Both the position numbers and the translations under genes were made by a program. A stretch of 64,000 nucleotides of DNA, taken from contig NW_025931313.1 of NCBI RefSeq assembly GCF_000764305.2, positions 211,824 to 275,823 of the forward strand, in the 5' to 3' direction. The notes beneath the pieces were generated by a model. That model did not search any database and was not told the DNA's origin. It worked only from the letters and a program-made list of their open reading frames with translations. Shown piece by piece: positions 23,549 to 36,262 of the stretch. The DNA comes from Hyalella azteca. Taxonomy: Eukaryota; Arthropoda; Malacostraca; Amphipoda; Hyalellidae. The first letter of the stretch is position 1. The number at the start of each line of letters is the position of its first letter.

Positions 23549-24532
23549 TTCTGCACTTTAATTGCTGTTATGGAAGTGGCCGAAAGTGACTAGTTTTAAT
23601 AACAAATTGCGCGAATGAAAGGCAAACGTTTTATCAGTTCAATTTTGGGTGAGGCACAAAAAATCAATATCAAAATGTATTCAAACTTTTTTTTCAAGTT
23701 CTCTCATTCAGTAGAAAGAATTAAAACATTTTCAGAATTATTCACGACTTCACTCATATGTTTACTTCTATTTGATCTCGAAAAGTTACAGTATAATCAT
23801 CTTTGATAATACCGAAACGTATTCTTGGGAAACTAATTTGAAGTTAATCTGCAAAAAAGATGTGGACTTCGTTAGCGTTTTTCAAGGAGAAGTAGCTGGC
23901 GTGAATTCTAATGAATAAAATACTCCAGTTCAATACAATATACTAGTTCAATATAATACACCTATTCAATACAATACACTAGTTCAATACAAGGAATCAA
24001 TTGAGCTCCAATCCCTGCTGGTCTAACAGCCGTGAAAATCCGGGCTTTTAAGCACCAAACTTTTGCCTCTCACTGTTAGCATTCCACTCGCGTACCTCAA
24101 ATAACATCAATCACAGATCGGCAATTTTAATTAGCAATTTTATTCTCGCAGATATTAATTTATTACTTAAAATGATTTCCGTGGCCACTTATTATTTGGT
24201 AACCACAACTTTTTATGGTTGCTATTTTTGTTAATGTTGTTGTCTTTAAATCAAGTCGCGGTACAGCGTAGCAGAAACAGTTCAAGGGCTGGCGAGGGAA
24301 GGACCGCTCAGAAGTCACCCTCCCTTCACGACATCTGGACGCGCACTGGAGTAAGAAGTGAGTCAAGACTGGACTGTCAGCTACATAAACTCATTAAAAA
24401 ATTTGCTAAATTCGCGGTCACGGTAAACAACTGAGCATCGCGCGTCGCGATTATCAATAACGAAATTATTGCAGTTCAAAGTCAATGCTGCCATTTTCAA
24501 TTTTGATAATTTTACGACGAATTGCTGATGCC
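23549..24532. other. upstream region of the membrane-protein gene, with a small TAGTTCAATACAATACAC repeat
   Basis: This would contain the promoter or 5' UTR of the minus-strand gene; no clear TATA or initiator can be singled out in such AT-rich DNA. About four ~19-bp CTAGTTCAATACAATACAC-like units lie at 23926-23993. Confidence 0.5.
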
Positions 24533-24626
24533 GTGATTTTTTATAATAAAGTTATATTATTCTACAGTAGAACACAAACATTTGTTTTCTACTGTAGAAT
24601 AATATAACTTTATTATAAAAAATCAC
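24533..24626. repeat. perfect 40-bp inverted repeat with 14-nt loop
   Basis: The arms 24533-24572 and 24587-24626 are exact reverse complements, separated by CACAAACATTTGTT. The exact reverse complement of that loop, AACAAATGTTTGTG, follows the right arm at 24627-24640 and forms the first unit of the adjoining 22-bp array. The AT-rich arms could form a cruciform or RNA hairpin. Confidence 0.9.
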
Positions 24627-25040
24627 AACAAATGTTTGTGTTGGAGGTAACAAATGTTGGTGTTGGAGGTAACAAATGCTGGTGTGGGAGGGAACAAATG
24701 TTGGTGTTGGAGGGAACAAATGTTGGTGTTGGAGGTAACAAATCTAGGTGCTGGAGGGAACAAAGGTTGATGTGGGAGGGAACAAATGTTGGTGTTGGAG
24801 GGAACAAATGTTGGTGATGGAGGTAACGCATGTTGGTGTTGGAGGGCATAAATGTTGGTGTTGGAGGGAACAAAAATGTTGGTGTTGGAGGGAACAAAAA
24901 TGTTGGTGTTGGAGGGAACAAAAATGTTGGTGTTGGAGGGAACAAAAATGTTGGTGTTGGAGCTAACAAAAGTTTGTGTTGGAGGAAACAAATGTTGAGG
25001 CCGGAGGGAAGAAATGTTGGTGTTGGAGGGAACAAATGTT
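24627..25040. repeat. 22-bp minisatellite, ~19 copies
   Basis: The unit is AACAAATGTTGGTGTTGGAG plus GG, with a 24-bp variant (AACAAAAATG) in the right part. G-rich on the plus strand. Readings such as VGVGGNK or FPPTPT on either strand are spurious ORFs. Confidence 0.94.
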
Positions 25041-25084
25041 AAGGAAAAGAGGAACAGAGAGTTTTACAACCTTGCACGGCTATT

Positions 25085-25455
25085 TCAGGAATAGGTAGGA
25101 ATAGTATTATGCAAGACTAAGAGGACGGATTCAGGTAGGAATAGCATTATGTTGGACTTGAAGGATTGATTCAGGTAGGGTTAGCGTTATGTTGGACTAT
25201 GAGGATAGATTCAGGTAGGATTAGCATTAAGTTGGACTTGAAGGATAGATTCAGGTAGGAATAGCATTATGTTAGAATAAGAGGACAGATTCAGGTAGGA
25301 TTAGCATTATGTTGGACTGCATGAGAGGATAGATTCAGGTTGGAATAGCATTACGTTGGATTGTGAGGATAAATTCAGGTAGGAATAACATGTTGGATTG
25401 AGAGGATAGATTCAGGTAGGAATAACATTTTGTTTGACTGAGACGACGGATTCAG
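25085..25455. repeat. ~38-40-bp minisatellite, ~9 copies
   Basis: The consensus includes GATTCAGGTAGGAATAGCAT and TATGTTGGACTGAGAGGATA, with variation in spacing. Confidence 0.9.
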
Positions 25456-26078
25456 TTAGGAATTGCATTATAACTTTTTCGATTAAAAATTGAATTTAAT
25501 AATTATAATAATCTTTATAAAATTGATTGAATAAACTTTTTAAATTGAAATTGTATAGAAAATGTACATTTTAATAATTTACGACGAAGATATTGAGCTT
25601 GTTGAGAAATAAAAAATTCAACAGCTGGTGCATTACTTAATCAAACATAATTATTCGATTAATAAAGAATAAGCAAATTGATTAGGTAAGTAAAACAAAG
25701 TAAACCCTGATATGTTTGCGGTACTCACTGGTAAAGTATTATAAAATATACAAAATATGTATACAAAAAACGTGTCATAAAATGTAAAGTTTTAACCCTT
25801 CAAATAAAGCATTTATTCCTGTGACTAGAAATAAAACAGTAAATTCCAACATTGCCTTAAGATATTATTGATATTATCTGCCAGTTACGATTATGATTCC
25901 AAGCTCCGAGATCTAATATTAATTTATAATAATATTTATATCACATCCTCTTGCCATCCCGAGATGCATTCTCCGTATAGTAATCGCAATCGGGCGGCAC
26001 TGAAGTGCTGCTCGTCCATAACAAATGCTTCTTAGTCCCTCGAGAACATCTCGAGAATATTCGCCGTCTTCAATTGTA
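25456..26078. other. AT-rich unique sequence, nothing recognised
   Basis: No array or supported gene. Confidence 0.35.
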
Positions 26079-26226
26079 ATCTCCATTTAGATAAATCATA
26101 ATTTCCACTTAGATAAATCATAATTTCCATTTAGATAAATCATAATTTCCATTTAGATAAATCATAATTTCCATTTAGATAAATCATAATCTCCATTCAG
26201 ATAAATCATAATTTCCATTTAAATAA
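26079..26226. repeat. 22-bp minisatellite, ~6-7 copies
   Basis: The unit is TTTCCATTTAGATAAATCAT plus AA; copies are nearly identical. Confidence 0.93.
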
Positions 26227-26370
26227 TTAAAACGTCATGAAGCAGAATGCCACGTGAGAAGATTGAAAGGAAGCCACTCTGAGAATGTATGGGATTTCTC
26301 TTGCATTTAGATCGACGTTATAAAACGCATTATTAATTTCTGACTTGGTATTGGTAAGATTATTCAAATC

Positions 26371-26399
26371 TAACCTAACCTAACCTAACCTAACCTAAT
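26371..26399 (-). repeat. short interstitial (TTAGG)n telomere-type tract
   Basis: Five to six tandem TAACC units on the plus strand, that is TTAGG on the minus strand, the ancestral arthropod telomere repeat. The tract is under 30 bp and lies in AT-rich DNA, so it is interstitial and not a chromosome end. Confidence 0.85.
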
Positions 26400-27792
26400 A
26401 TTATATGACGCGCATTATTGGAAATTTATGCTGCTCAACAATAATATAATTTAATATATGATAATGTAACGTTATTTTTAGCGCTAACTAATACATTGCT
26501 TTGATAAATCGTTCTATTACTTGTCTCTCATGTTTACTAAACAAAAAATGTAAATCTGTGGCATTTTGTTTGCTTGTGAGTTATAAATCGAGCTATAACA
26601 GGTTTCTCGATAATATTTTAAAAATTTTTTAAAATAAATCATACGATTTTGTTTTCTTTTTAGATTCAAATTTTGCCATAAAATGTTTTTTCTGCTTCTC
26701 ATTAAAAAATCGCAGTATAATTAATGGGATTTGGCATAAGTGCAAAATTAACACATTAAAAAGTTTAAGCCTCATAAAATTAAAGATTATACATTTAACT
26801 ATTTCCTAACCTTTAATTACACAAACAATGATATGATACACTTCAGGTAAATACAGACGGCAAAGAAGTCGTGTCGTGATTGGTAGGTCATCATATTATT
26901 AACAATTTATATGTTATATTCACAAATACATGAATATCACTAATACTTGAATTGAATATGTAATACTGATATTCACTAATACAGTAATACGTGAATAACT
27001 GACACATTTGTTTAAAGCTCCAAATAGGGAAGATAACACGTGTGTGCAAGATCATTTATAATATTATTCAATACTCAGTTTACCATAAGAACCTAATCTC
27101 ATTTTCCGAGAAAATCATTTTCTTAATTTTGCCAAAAATAGAAGGTAGAAGACAATTTATAAATAGTTAAGATATGCGATTGAAAATTATCCTTTATAAA
27201 TTGAATGTTCTCAAATTCTTAGCATCAGTAAGCCCTGCAGCTGCTTTAGAAAATATATTGGTTTCAAGTGCTACCGGAAATTCCATGAATATTTTCGTAT
27301 TCATGAATAAGTGTGTTTCACGTCGTGCGTCTTGTCAAACCGAAATTCATTATTTTTTAAACTTCATTCTTTATTTGATTATTTAAAAAATGACGAACTA
27401 GTATCTAGTTGTGAAGGTATAATCGTAATTCTTAATTTTAGTCTCATTGATTACTGGAAAAAATACAATTTCATGTTCAGCGCTGAATATACTCGATCAA
27501 TATCATCCATTGAATTTTCGTGCCTGTTCATCAAGATATATTTATGTATATGGATTAAATTAATCTTCATTCCCCGTAACATCATTTTACACATCACATT
27601 TTAACTTTATTAAATTATTTACCTTAACAAATTCATGCTAAAAATTAATAAGTTAAAACCCCGCGGCTTCATACTATAGTCATAGAGCGACTGAATGTCC
27701 GCATGCAACACTCCTGCTGCTGCTGCAGAAAAACTTCGCTTTAATTTTGCTGCGCGTTTGGCAAATTTGCTGAATGCAGGCAATTGGACTGA
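26400..27792. other. AT-rich stretch, no gene recognised
   Basis: Overlapping AT-rich ORFs (70 and 97 codons, 27174-27604) lack any recognisable domain. Confidence 0.35.
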
Positions 27793-27903
27793 ATGAGGGG
27801 AGTGTCGTGTGAGGGGAGTGTCGTGTGAGGGGAGTGTCGTGTGAGATTGTGTGAGGGGAGTTTTGTGTGAGGGGAGTGTCGTGTGAGGGGAGTTTTGCGC
27901 GAG
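27793..27903. repeat. 16-bp minisatellite, ~7 copies
   Basis: The unit is GTGAGGGGAGTGTCGT with TTTTGT variants and one short interruption (GAGATTGT). Confidence 0.92.
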
Positions 27904-28905
27904 GGTTGCGACGCTCAGCAAAGCTAACATTGAAGGCCAAATAAACTGTAGCTCTCGCATGTCGCTCTGTGAGACGAGTTTCCTAATTTCAAATACGGCC
28001 TATGCAAATATTTAAACATGTAAAACAGTGCTTGAATGCAGTGTTTGACATGAAAAATTATCTCGTACATTTAGTTAATATTACGTTAAATTTTGTGTGT
28101 ATTTTAAGTATTGAAATACATTTTTGAGATATGTCATTGCGCAAATGTTACACGTATTCAAAGTCTGAACAAAACGCAAGCTGGTTATGATTTTATGAAA
28201 TGAATAAGAATTAAAACAAATAATAATGAAAATAATGGGAAAAAAGTGCTGTCAATTAATAAAATAAATGAAATATGTACAAATTAGTTGAGCTTCATTC
28301 GAGAAAAAATATTTGATAAGTGAGGATAAGTATATATGAAAAAAATTGTGAAAAAGTATGTAATTTGGCGCAAATAAAAGACGCGAAAAATGTAATTGAA
28401 ATGCACTCTAACTATCATGCATGATACTGTAAATTTAACGATTACTTGTAATCAATGATAGGTATTTAAAATCTGCTAATACGAACGCTAAAAGATAAAA
28501 ACGACTGTTCAAAAATAAAGACGGTTATCACTAGATGAAAACGACCATTGCAAAACTGACACATCCTTTGAAAATGTGAATGACCATCACTAGATGAAAA
28601 TGACCAATAAAAGATGAAGACAGCCATGAAAGTAGAAGACCATTATTGAAAAAAAGCAGCCGGCTATTAAAAATGGAGACTCCCCTTAAAAAAGCTGCAT
28701 TAGCCGTCCAGGGAGCTACAGCAGCAAGAGTTTTGAAGCAGAGCCCTCCACTCGGCAGGCGCCCTAATAACGGATTAACAAAGTTCCAGAGTCTCTCCAG
28801 GACCAAGGAAATCTTTCGCGTTCCTCTCGCGAGGCTACCGAAGATTTTTCCAGAGAAGTGAGCAAGTCGACGAATTAATTAGAGCAGTCGCTGGAGGATG
28901 ACGCG
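27904..28905. other. unique sequence with weak GATGAAAACGACCA repeats; no gene recognised
   Basis: Degenerate ATGAAAACGACCATTG-like phrases recur between 28500 and 28660. The 91-codon minus-strand ORF here has no recognisable domain. Confidence 0.35.
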
Positions 28906-29440
28906 TGCTTGGATGACTAGTGACTTTTATGGATGGATTGCTACGGGGGAGAAAAAGCTTGTAACTTACGGATGAACTTCTTCTGTGAAATAAAGGGTTA
29001 TATCTTTTGGATGAAGTACTACTGGAGAGAAGGTGGCAATATTTTACGGATGAATTGCTACTGGGAAGTTGACAGTTAAATCTCAAGGAAGAATTGTAAA
29101 TAGGAAGCAGGTTGTTAAATTTTATGGACGAATTGTTGCTAGGAAGATGATGGCTTAAATCTTATAATGGATGAATTGTAACTGGGAAAAAGATGACAGT
29201 ATCTTATGGATGAACTGATACTGGTAAGTTGATTGTTAAATTTTCAGGATGAATTGTTACATGGAATTCAACTGATAAAATTTACCTATGAATTGTTACT
29301 GGGAAGTTTATGTTTAAAATTTATGGATGAACTGTTACTGGGTAGAAGATGGTTAAATTTATGGGGGAACTTATACTGGGAAGTATCTGGTTATATTTTG
29401 TGGATGAATTGATTCTGATGAAAAGATGGTTAAATAGTGG
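28906..29440. repeat. ~39-bp diverged minisatellite, ~12 copies
   Basis: The repeated phrase TATGGATGAATTGTTACTGG, followed by GAAG and GTTAAAT, recurs with many changes. An old array. Confidence 0.82.
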
Positions 29441-31150
29441 AACATTTATTAAATTCATTAGGTATTCTCTGGTACCCGTGCACTAATTTAGACTTTCCAT
29501 TCGATTATAAGATGAAGGCCCGTGAACGTGTATGTCGATGTGTAGTAAAGCTTTTTCTTGCGGTCAAAAGCAGGAATTAGCTCCCTAGAAATGATTCCAA
29601 GGTTGTAAATGCAACGAGCATATCTCTGTTAAAGCGGCGAACTGAGTATTCAATCCACAATCCGAATTTTAAATTATCGTAGAGCTGACGATCAGCTTGC
29701 AACACCCCGCGCTTGACAATATTGAATAACCACACTTTAGTTAAATCCTTTATAGTCAAGAATTTCATCAAGTTTATCATAAGCTGCACCTAAACTGTCT
29801 TGGTTCTAATAGGTTAAGAATTTAAAGGTAAGGGAAATGGTAACTTCACGTTTTCAAGAAATATAATGTGAATTCATTTATTTTTGTGTTTGAGTTCTTG
29901 CATTAAACTAAGATCGAAACGATCAAAAGATCTTAATTCCATTAAGTGAAGTGATGAAAGTGCTCGAGGCTCGGTTTACATTAATTAATTGCTATGAAAT
30001 TTCTTTGGAATTTTTTTTAACATTTTTTGCGTGCTTGAAGAACGAAAATAAAAAAGTGAAAAATACAATATTCGTGTGTGGGCTGAATAAAAAATTTACG
30101 TATATTAATTTTTGCTAATTTTAAATTGCGGATAATTGCTTGTACTTGAAAACAAAGTCATTAATACAAACGAGATAATTTGCATGTAATAAATACTAAG
30201 AAATGTTATCAAAAATATTCCAGGAAAGATTTTCCAGGAAACTAGGCCTAAAATTCTGAAACTCCAGAACCTAGACGCACAAAGGGGTGCAAAGATATGG
30301 CGGGTAGCAGGCAGACGCAATTTATTGTCGTATCCTAGCAATGAAAGCTAACGATATCTGATTTATTCCCCGATTTGCCTTTATTTAGAGAGGATCTCCA
30401 GCAAAATTCCTACAAATTTCTCTTACTAAAAGTGCCAGATTTTCGGGAACGCGGAATGGATGTCTGCATTTTTGACGGGAAAATGCTTTCCCACGAAGAC
30501 AGAATGAAAATATTTTAAACCTCTGATGTGGACCCATGATAATTCATCAAGGCGAAAAGTTTATTTTTCTGAGAGAGGAAAGTTTTACCATAAAGTGATA
30601 AAAAACGAAGTGGAAGTAATAATCTACTATGTAAGAATATAAATAGTAATAACAGTTAGTTTAAGTTAGTTTATTCAAATGATGAATGCGAAAGTAATAA
30701 TTTTTAATGATAAATGTTTCCCTTTAAAAAAGTATTTTTTTAAACAAGGAACCTCACTAAACTTTAAAATTTCGAAAATAAAAAACTTTTGTACTGTATT
30801 TGAAAATAAGTTATTTTATAGTGGATCAAAATTCATCATGAATTCTGTAGACTACCGTTCAGAGTGTCCCGGCCAATAAATATAGTAGCTTTAATTATGT
30901 TATTAATTATAAAGGAATAAAAGGTTTAGGAAACCAGCTGAAGATGTATCACATGAAGCTCTCAATGTCCGCGTCTTCATCACTTCTGATAAAAGATCCA
31001 GACATTCGCTAGAACGGTTAAATTTTTTTCAATTTCTAATGGTCTAATATCAGCTGTATTTAGTTATACTTCACGGTATTATTGTACTATCATTATTGTA
31101 CATGGCATGATAACATTTCCCATTTTTCCTTCTGGATCATTTTTCAGGAG
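29441..31150. other. AT-rich unique sequence, nothing recognised
   Basis: No tandem array or convincing coding sequence in about 1.7 kb. Confidence 0.35.
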
Positions 31151-31630
31151 AAAGTTCATTGAAGAACATCAAGGAACAAGCTTAGAACATCAAGGTGCAA
31201 ACTTAGAAGATCAAGGAGCAAGCTTGGAACATCAAGGAACAAGCTTAGTAAACCAAGGAACAAGTTCAGAACATCAAGGAAAAAGCTTAGAACATAAATA
31301 AAAAAGCTTAGAAGATCAAGGAACAAGCTTACAACATCGTGAAACAAGCTCAGAACATCAAGGAACAAGCTCAGAACATCAAGGAACAAGCTTAGAACAT
31401 CAAGGAACAAGCTCAGAACATCAAGGAACAAGCTTAGAACATCAAGGAACAAGCTTAGTAAACCAAGGAACAAGTTCAGAACATCAAGGAAAAAGCTTAG
31501 AATATCAAGGAAAAAACTTATAACATCAAGGAACAAGCTAAGAACATCAAGGAACAAGCTTAGAACATCAAAGAGCAAGCTCAGTACATCAAGGATCAAG
31601 CTTAGAACATCAAGGAACAAGCTCAGAACA
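31151..31630. repeat. 21-bp minisatellite, ~23 copies
   Basis: The unit is GAACATCAAGGAACAAGCTTA, many with HindIII-type AAGCTT. A block at 31200-31300 reappears almost identically at 31400-31505, showing a secondary duplication. The 160-codon minus-strand reading (FLDVLSL)n is not a gene. Confidence 0.94.
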
Positions 31631-31818
31631 TTTATCAAGCGCTGAAGTTTGAAGCTGCCTAGTCAGGGCTTCAGGGTTAAAGCTTCAGGAAGGGTCAGCT
31701 TCATCGAGGGTAGCTGTGTTTATTGTGGCATTTTTGTGCTTGTATTTTTGTGCACTTGCGTTATCTGTATACGGGTGCAGTTTACATATGTTGTTGCTTA
31801 TTGCACGTGTGTAGTTCT

Positions 31819-31962
31819 TCAATTATATATTATAAAGAGTTTATTGTTCTAATTATTATATGCTATGAAGAGTTGACTGTTCTAATTATTATATATTATG
31901 AAGAGATGACTGTTCCTATTATTACACATAATGAGGAGTTGATTGTTCTAATTACACAAATT
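31819..31962. repeat. 33-bp minisatellite, ~4 copies
   Basis: The unit includes TTCTAATTATTATATATTAT and GAAGAGTTGACTG; copies are diverged. Confidence 0.85.
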
Positions 31963-33140
31963 AAAGTTTCCATTGCGATGTAGTTTTCCGACAGTGAAGT
32001 TTGTGAGACGGTGCAGTTTTCGTTAATTTTAATAGTTTTTTTTTTATTTTTTGTCTGAACTTTGTGTGCTTGTGCAGAATGTGTTGGAGTTTAGTTGTTT
32101 ATTTATCAATCTGATATACTAGAACGTTTGATCACTTTTATAATTTATGTGGAGTGCGTTGTGTAGGATTACCAATACCAGGGCTCTAATCGTTTTAATT
32201 TTGCCAGTATTATTATGGCTTTAATCAAATTAATTTTTTCAGATAATTTTTAGATCAAACTTCAGATTCATAAAAATATCTTATAATATGATTAAGAATA
32301 ATTTTTTTCGATTGCTCAAGCTTCTTATTCAGTGCAATGCGTAATCATATTGATGTTCTTTAATCCTTAATCACTTTAAGTGTCTAGTTCTTCTGTGCAA
32401 ATATAGTGCAAATCGAAAAAAAAACATTTAAAGCTCATTGAACTTCACAGAAATTGATAAATCACTTTTGACTTAATACAAAAAGGTCGTTTAAAAAAAA
32501 TAGTTTCAAGTTTAGCCTGGTTAATCTCCCGTGTAGATATTTCACAGCGACCTCCAAACTAATCTCAAGTTTTCAACTCGATCAAAGTTAGGAAGAAACG
32601 CATAAATATTCGTTCAACGAGAACACCGCGATAAATTTTGCTGCTGCCATGTTTATCCTTTAATTGATTGCTGGAAATTTCAAAATGTTTCATGATAGTT
32701 TAGTCATGTGAGCGATGATTAAGTGAGAGCTTGACAAGTAAAAATTGCAGAGCATAAGTGCATCATCAAACACAAATTTGGCAGCCATGTTCTCGTTACA
32801 TTAAATCTCGTTAATTAAAATATAATCCTCGCAAAATTTTATTTTTTATGGCTATTAATTTCATGCAATTAGATACAAAATATAAAGTCGAACGAATACA
32901 TTCAACTATTGAATTAAAATGAATAAAAACATCAATTGAAGCAAAAATAACATCTATTAAATTCAAAAGAATAAAAGCGAAAATTGCATTAAAACAAATT
33001 TACTGCAACTTTTATAGACCCAGTTAAAAAAATAGTTCAAGTCCTACTTTGTCTTAAGAAGTCATTCTGTTTAGCAAGTGGCAGTGCCTTCTCGCAGGCT
33101 CCACAGCACGATTGACTAACTGCATTGTCTGTAGGAACTG
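31963..33140. other. AT-rich stretch, nothing recognised
   Basis: No array, element or supported gene. Confidence 0.35.
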
Positions 33141-33141
33141 C

Positions 33142-33330
33142 TTGTTATGCATATTCTGTATGATCTGCGTGGTGTGTATGATCTGCATGGTCTGCAAGAC
33201 CTGTATGATCTGCGTGGTGTCTATGATCTGCATGGTCTGCAAGACCTGCATGGTCTGCATGGTGTCTATGATCTACATGACATGCATGATCTGCATGACA
33301 TGCATGGTCGCTAGTCTGCATGCTCGCCGT
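33142..33330. repeat. degenerate array of TGATCTGCATGG/TCTGCAAGACC units (~45-bp period)
   Basis: Short ATGATCTGCATGGTCTGCAA-type blocks alternate with ATGATCTGCGTGGTGTCTAT. The Cys/Met-rich and His/Asp/Ala-rich readings arise from the array. Confidence 0.88.
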
Positions 33331-34165
33331 TCTGCATGGCAACTGGCATGTAAATTGTCTCCAAACTTTCGCAGTAAATTTTATTTTATTCTTATTTTCA
33401 TCTCATATTTTGATACTTGGAATTATGTCAAGTCTTTATCAAAAGTATAAAAGAGTCGCTAATGGAACTTAGATTGATAGTTACTTACAAAGTTATTTTT
33501 AAAAAATATTTCAAAAATCATCATCAAATTCTCATTTGAAAATTGAGGAAAACGATATGCATGACAATTTTTGTGCGAATATATTTATTTAAATCACAAC
33601 ACTCAGGCTGGCAAACAAAAATTCTAAAGCAAATTTTACAGTTTCTTTTGTCTGCAACTCAATCTGATGACGAGAGCTCAGAAGCAGACTACCTCTGCAT
33701 GGCCGACGCTCGTCCTTCCCTCCAGACTCTAGTAAAAAAAAACACAAAATCTGTGATGCAAATCCGAATTTTCAGACCACAAAATGTAGATTTGGCGCAT
33801 AAATTTGCAAAGCTGCTAACGAGGTCAGAAGAGGCGGCGAACAGCCTTATCTGCCTCCAATGAAACAGGCAAGATAAGCAAACTAGCTTTCTTAGGCTCT
33901 TTCTTTTCCAAGATAACGCGATACGACTGAACCTGACGGACATTTTTCACCGTACACTACATTACTTTCTCTACCTCTACTTCTACCTCGGTTATTTCGT
34001 AGATTTTTGAGGGATAAATGCTCGCAATAGTCATTGGTACGATGGAAAAACACGATTTTAACCCGTCGCGTATTCGCAATTTCCATTTAATTGAAAACTT
34101 TTGAATAAAATTTGAAGGGAAAGAACTGACGTTGCAAATGTTATTTTTAATCTCATTGGGATTTG
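33331..34165. other. unique sequence, no gene recognised
   Basis: A plus-strand ORF of 106 codons (33543-33863) is not repetitive but shows no recognisable domain or splice context. It overlaps an 84-codon antisense ORF. Confidence 0.35.
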
Positions 34166-34460
34166 CAATTTAATGATTTTTTTGTTGCATGTAGTTTCAG
34201 TTGCTGGTATAAGAAACATCAAAAGATAGAGTACAACAAGAATTATTATTTAGTGAACTATTAAATTTAATGATTTTTTTGTTGCATGTAGTTTCAGTTG
34301 CTGGTATAAGAAAGAAACAACAAAAGATAGAGTACAACATGAATTATTATTTAGTGAACTATTAAATTCAATGATTTTTTGTTGCATGTAGTTTCAGTTG
34401 CTGGTATAAGAAACAACAAAAGATAGAGTACAACAAGAATTATTATTTAGTGAACCATTT
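34166..34460. repeat. ~97-101-bp tandem repeat, 3 copies
   Basis: Each unit runs TTGTTGCATGTAGTTTCAGT, TGCTGGTATAAGAAA, AAAGATAGAGTACAACA, GAATTATTATTTAGTGAAC. Identity is high, so duplication is recent. Confidence 0.94.
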
Positions 34461-35456
34461 ACTCGAAATATCCAAAAAAGCCCAAATTTATGCAGTGTTG
34501 CCTCAGGCCTCCTAATTTGGTTTGGGTTTTTTCTCTGAATTTACATTTACTTTGGCCACAGGCAATGAATGGCGGTCGCAAGGAACGGTCGTGGACGAGA
34601 ATTGCAGTTCATTGAGCGATAAAAATGTTCAAAAAAAACATTGAGATAAAAATGTTCAAAAAAACATTGAGATAAAAATGTTCAAAATTTCTTCAACTTG
34701 TTCAATTATTTCACAATTAAAGTGTTAAAATATTAATGATAAAATTTCTCCAAAATTTCCGTAGTGAAACTCTATTTCATTTCAACGACTTGTAAATAGT
34801 AATAACAATAATGGTAAAAATAATAATTATTGTAATAATAGCAATAATAAAAATTAATCTGCATGGATTCAGAGATCATTACGACAAAACTGAAGACAAA
34901 TGATAGCAAAAATAATTTTAGGAATATAAATTCACCCGAGCGCTTTGGCACGATTTAGAAATAAAAGAATAAAAATCGAAATATGACAAGTTTTCATGGT
35001 ACAATTGTTGCTCCTCGACTATGCAAAAGGTAAGAATACCTTATCCTGAACCATCGAACAAAAAGAAAACGACGATCTGTTGTATGGCATAATTAGGTTG
35101 CATTATTAATATTAAAAAAATCCATATTATAATTATCAGTAAAGCAGTTGCAATGATACAGCCTAGATAATATGCCTCTTTTCTTTATATTTTTTTTCTT
35201 GTTAATTAACTACCAAATTCGAGTAAGGCAGCTACAGTGATACAGCCAAGCTACGAGACCCTTTTTTTTTCTCTCAATAAATCCACATTATTTTTTGGGC
35301 CAGACAAGCCTATTTATTTTTCTCAACGATTTCTCGTAATATTTTCTTCCACACGAGCGCTATCTGAGCCCCGGGCCCGCGTTGAATATGGAAGCTCGGG
35401 GAGGCGGGGGCGATGGCCCCCGGGGACCACGATACGCCGTCCCCCCCCCTGCTGTT
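34461..35456. other. mostly AT-rich DNA with a GC-rich block at 35370-35455
   Basis: An AAAAATGTTCAAAAAAACATTGAG repeat occurs at 34620-34690. The GC-rich block has long G and C runs, an island against the local background. The 100-codon ORF crossing it is not supported as a gene. Confidence 0.4.
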
Positions 35457-35950
35457 GTGGGCCTCAAATGAACAGGAAAGAGCGTCCCGTATGGGCCTCA
35501 TATGAAAAAATTGTTTGGTTTATTGTGGGCCTCAAATGAACAGGAAAGAGCGATCCGTATGGGCCTCACATGAAAAAATTGTTTTGGTTATTGTTCACAA
35601 AAAATGAACAGGAAAAGGGCCTCATACGGGCCTAGCATGAAAGAATTTTGGCTTTTATTGTTCACTTTGCATATATATAATAATGAAGAGGAGAGTCTCC
35701 CTTGGACCTCACATGATGGAATTAAGGTTTTCATTGTTAATTTTAAATGAATGAGGAATAGCGTCTCATACGAGCCCCACGTGAAAAAATCTTATTTTTT
35801 ATTGTTCTCTTTAAATGAACACGAAAGAGCGTCTCGCCAGGGTCTTACAAGAAAGAATTGTTTTTTATTTATTGCTTGAGTTAAATGAACGTGAACGAGC
35901 TTCGCATGTGGTCATCAGATGAAAGAATTGTTATGTTTGCAGTTCGCTAT
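35457..35950. repeat. ~68-bp minisatellite, ~7 copies
   Basis: The consensus has TGGGCCTCAAATGAACAGGA, AAGAGCGTCCCGTATGGGCC, TCATATGAAAAAATTGTT and GGTTTATTG. The first two copies are nearly identical and later ones increasingly diverged. Confidence 0.9.
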
Positions 35951-36262
35951 AAATAAAGCTATATTGAAAGAAAAACACTGAATACTGAATGAACAAGATG
36001 CACTAATGATGATGCACATGAATGAATTATTTCTTCGTTTGTGCCTCTGAAATGATAGAGTGTGGAGGCCTCAAACCCTAATAGCATATCATTGTAAGCG
36101 GACTATTGAGAGAGTCTGCTCCTGATCTGTTAGTTTAGGAAGCATTTTTTTCTTCGTTTTTCAGTATTATTAAAAGAATTCGAACTTCTTTATAATATCA
36201 CTTTACCACACGGCATAAGGCATAAATAAAAAATCGTGTCGTGTGTTTATCAAACGTGGATT

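Noticed and set aside
31156..31638. 160-codon minus-strand Leu/Phe-rich ORF resembling a membrane protein
   Set aside because: Pure reading of the 21-bp array (FLDVLSL repeats).
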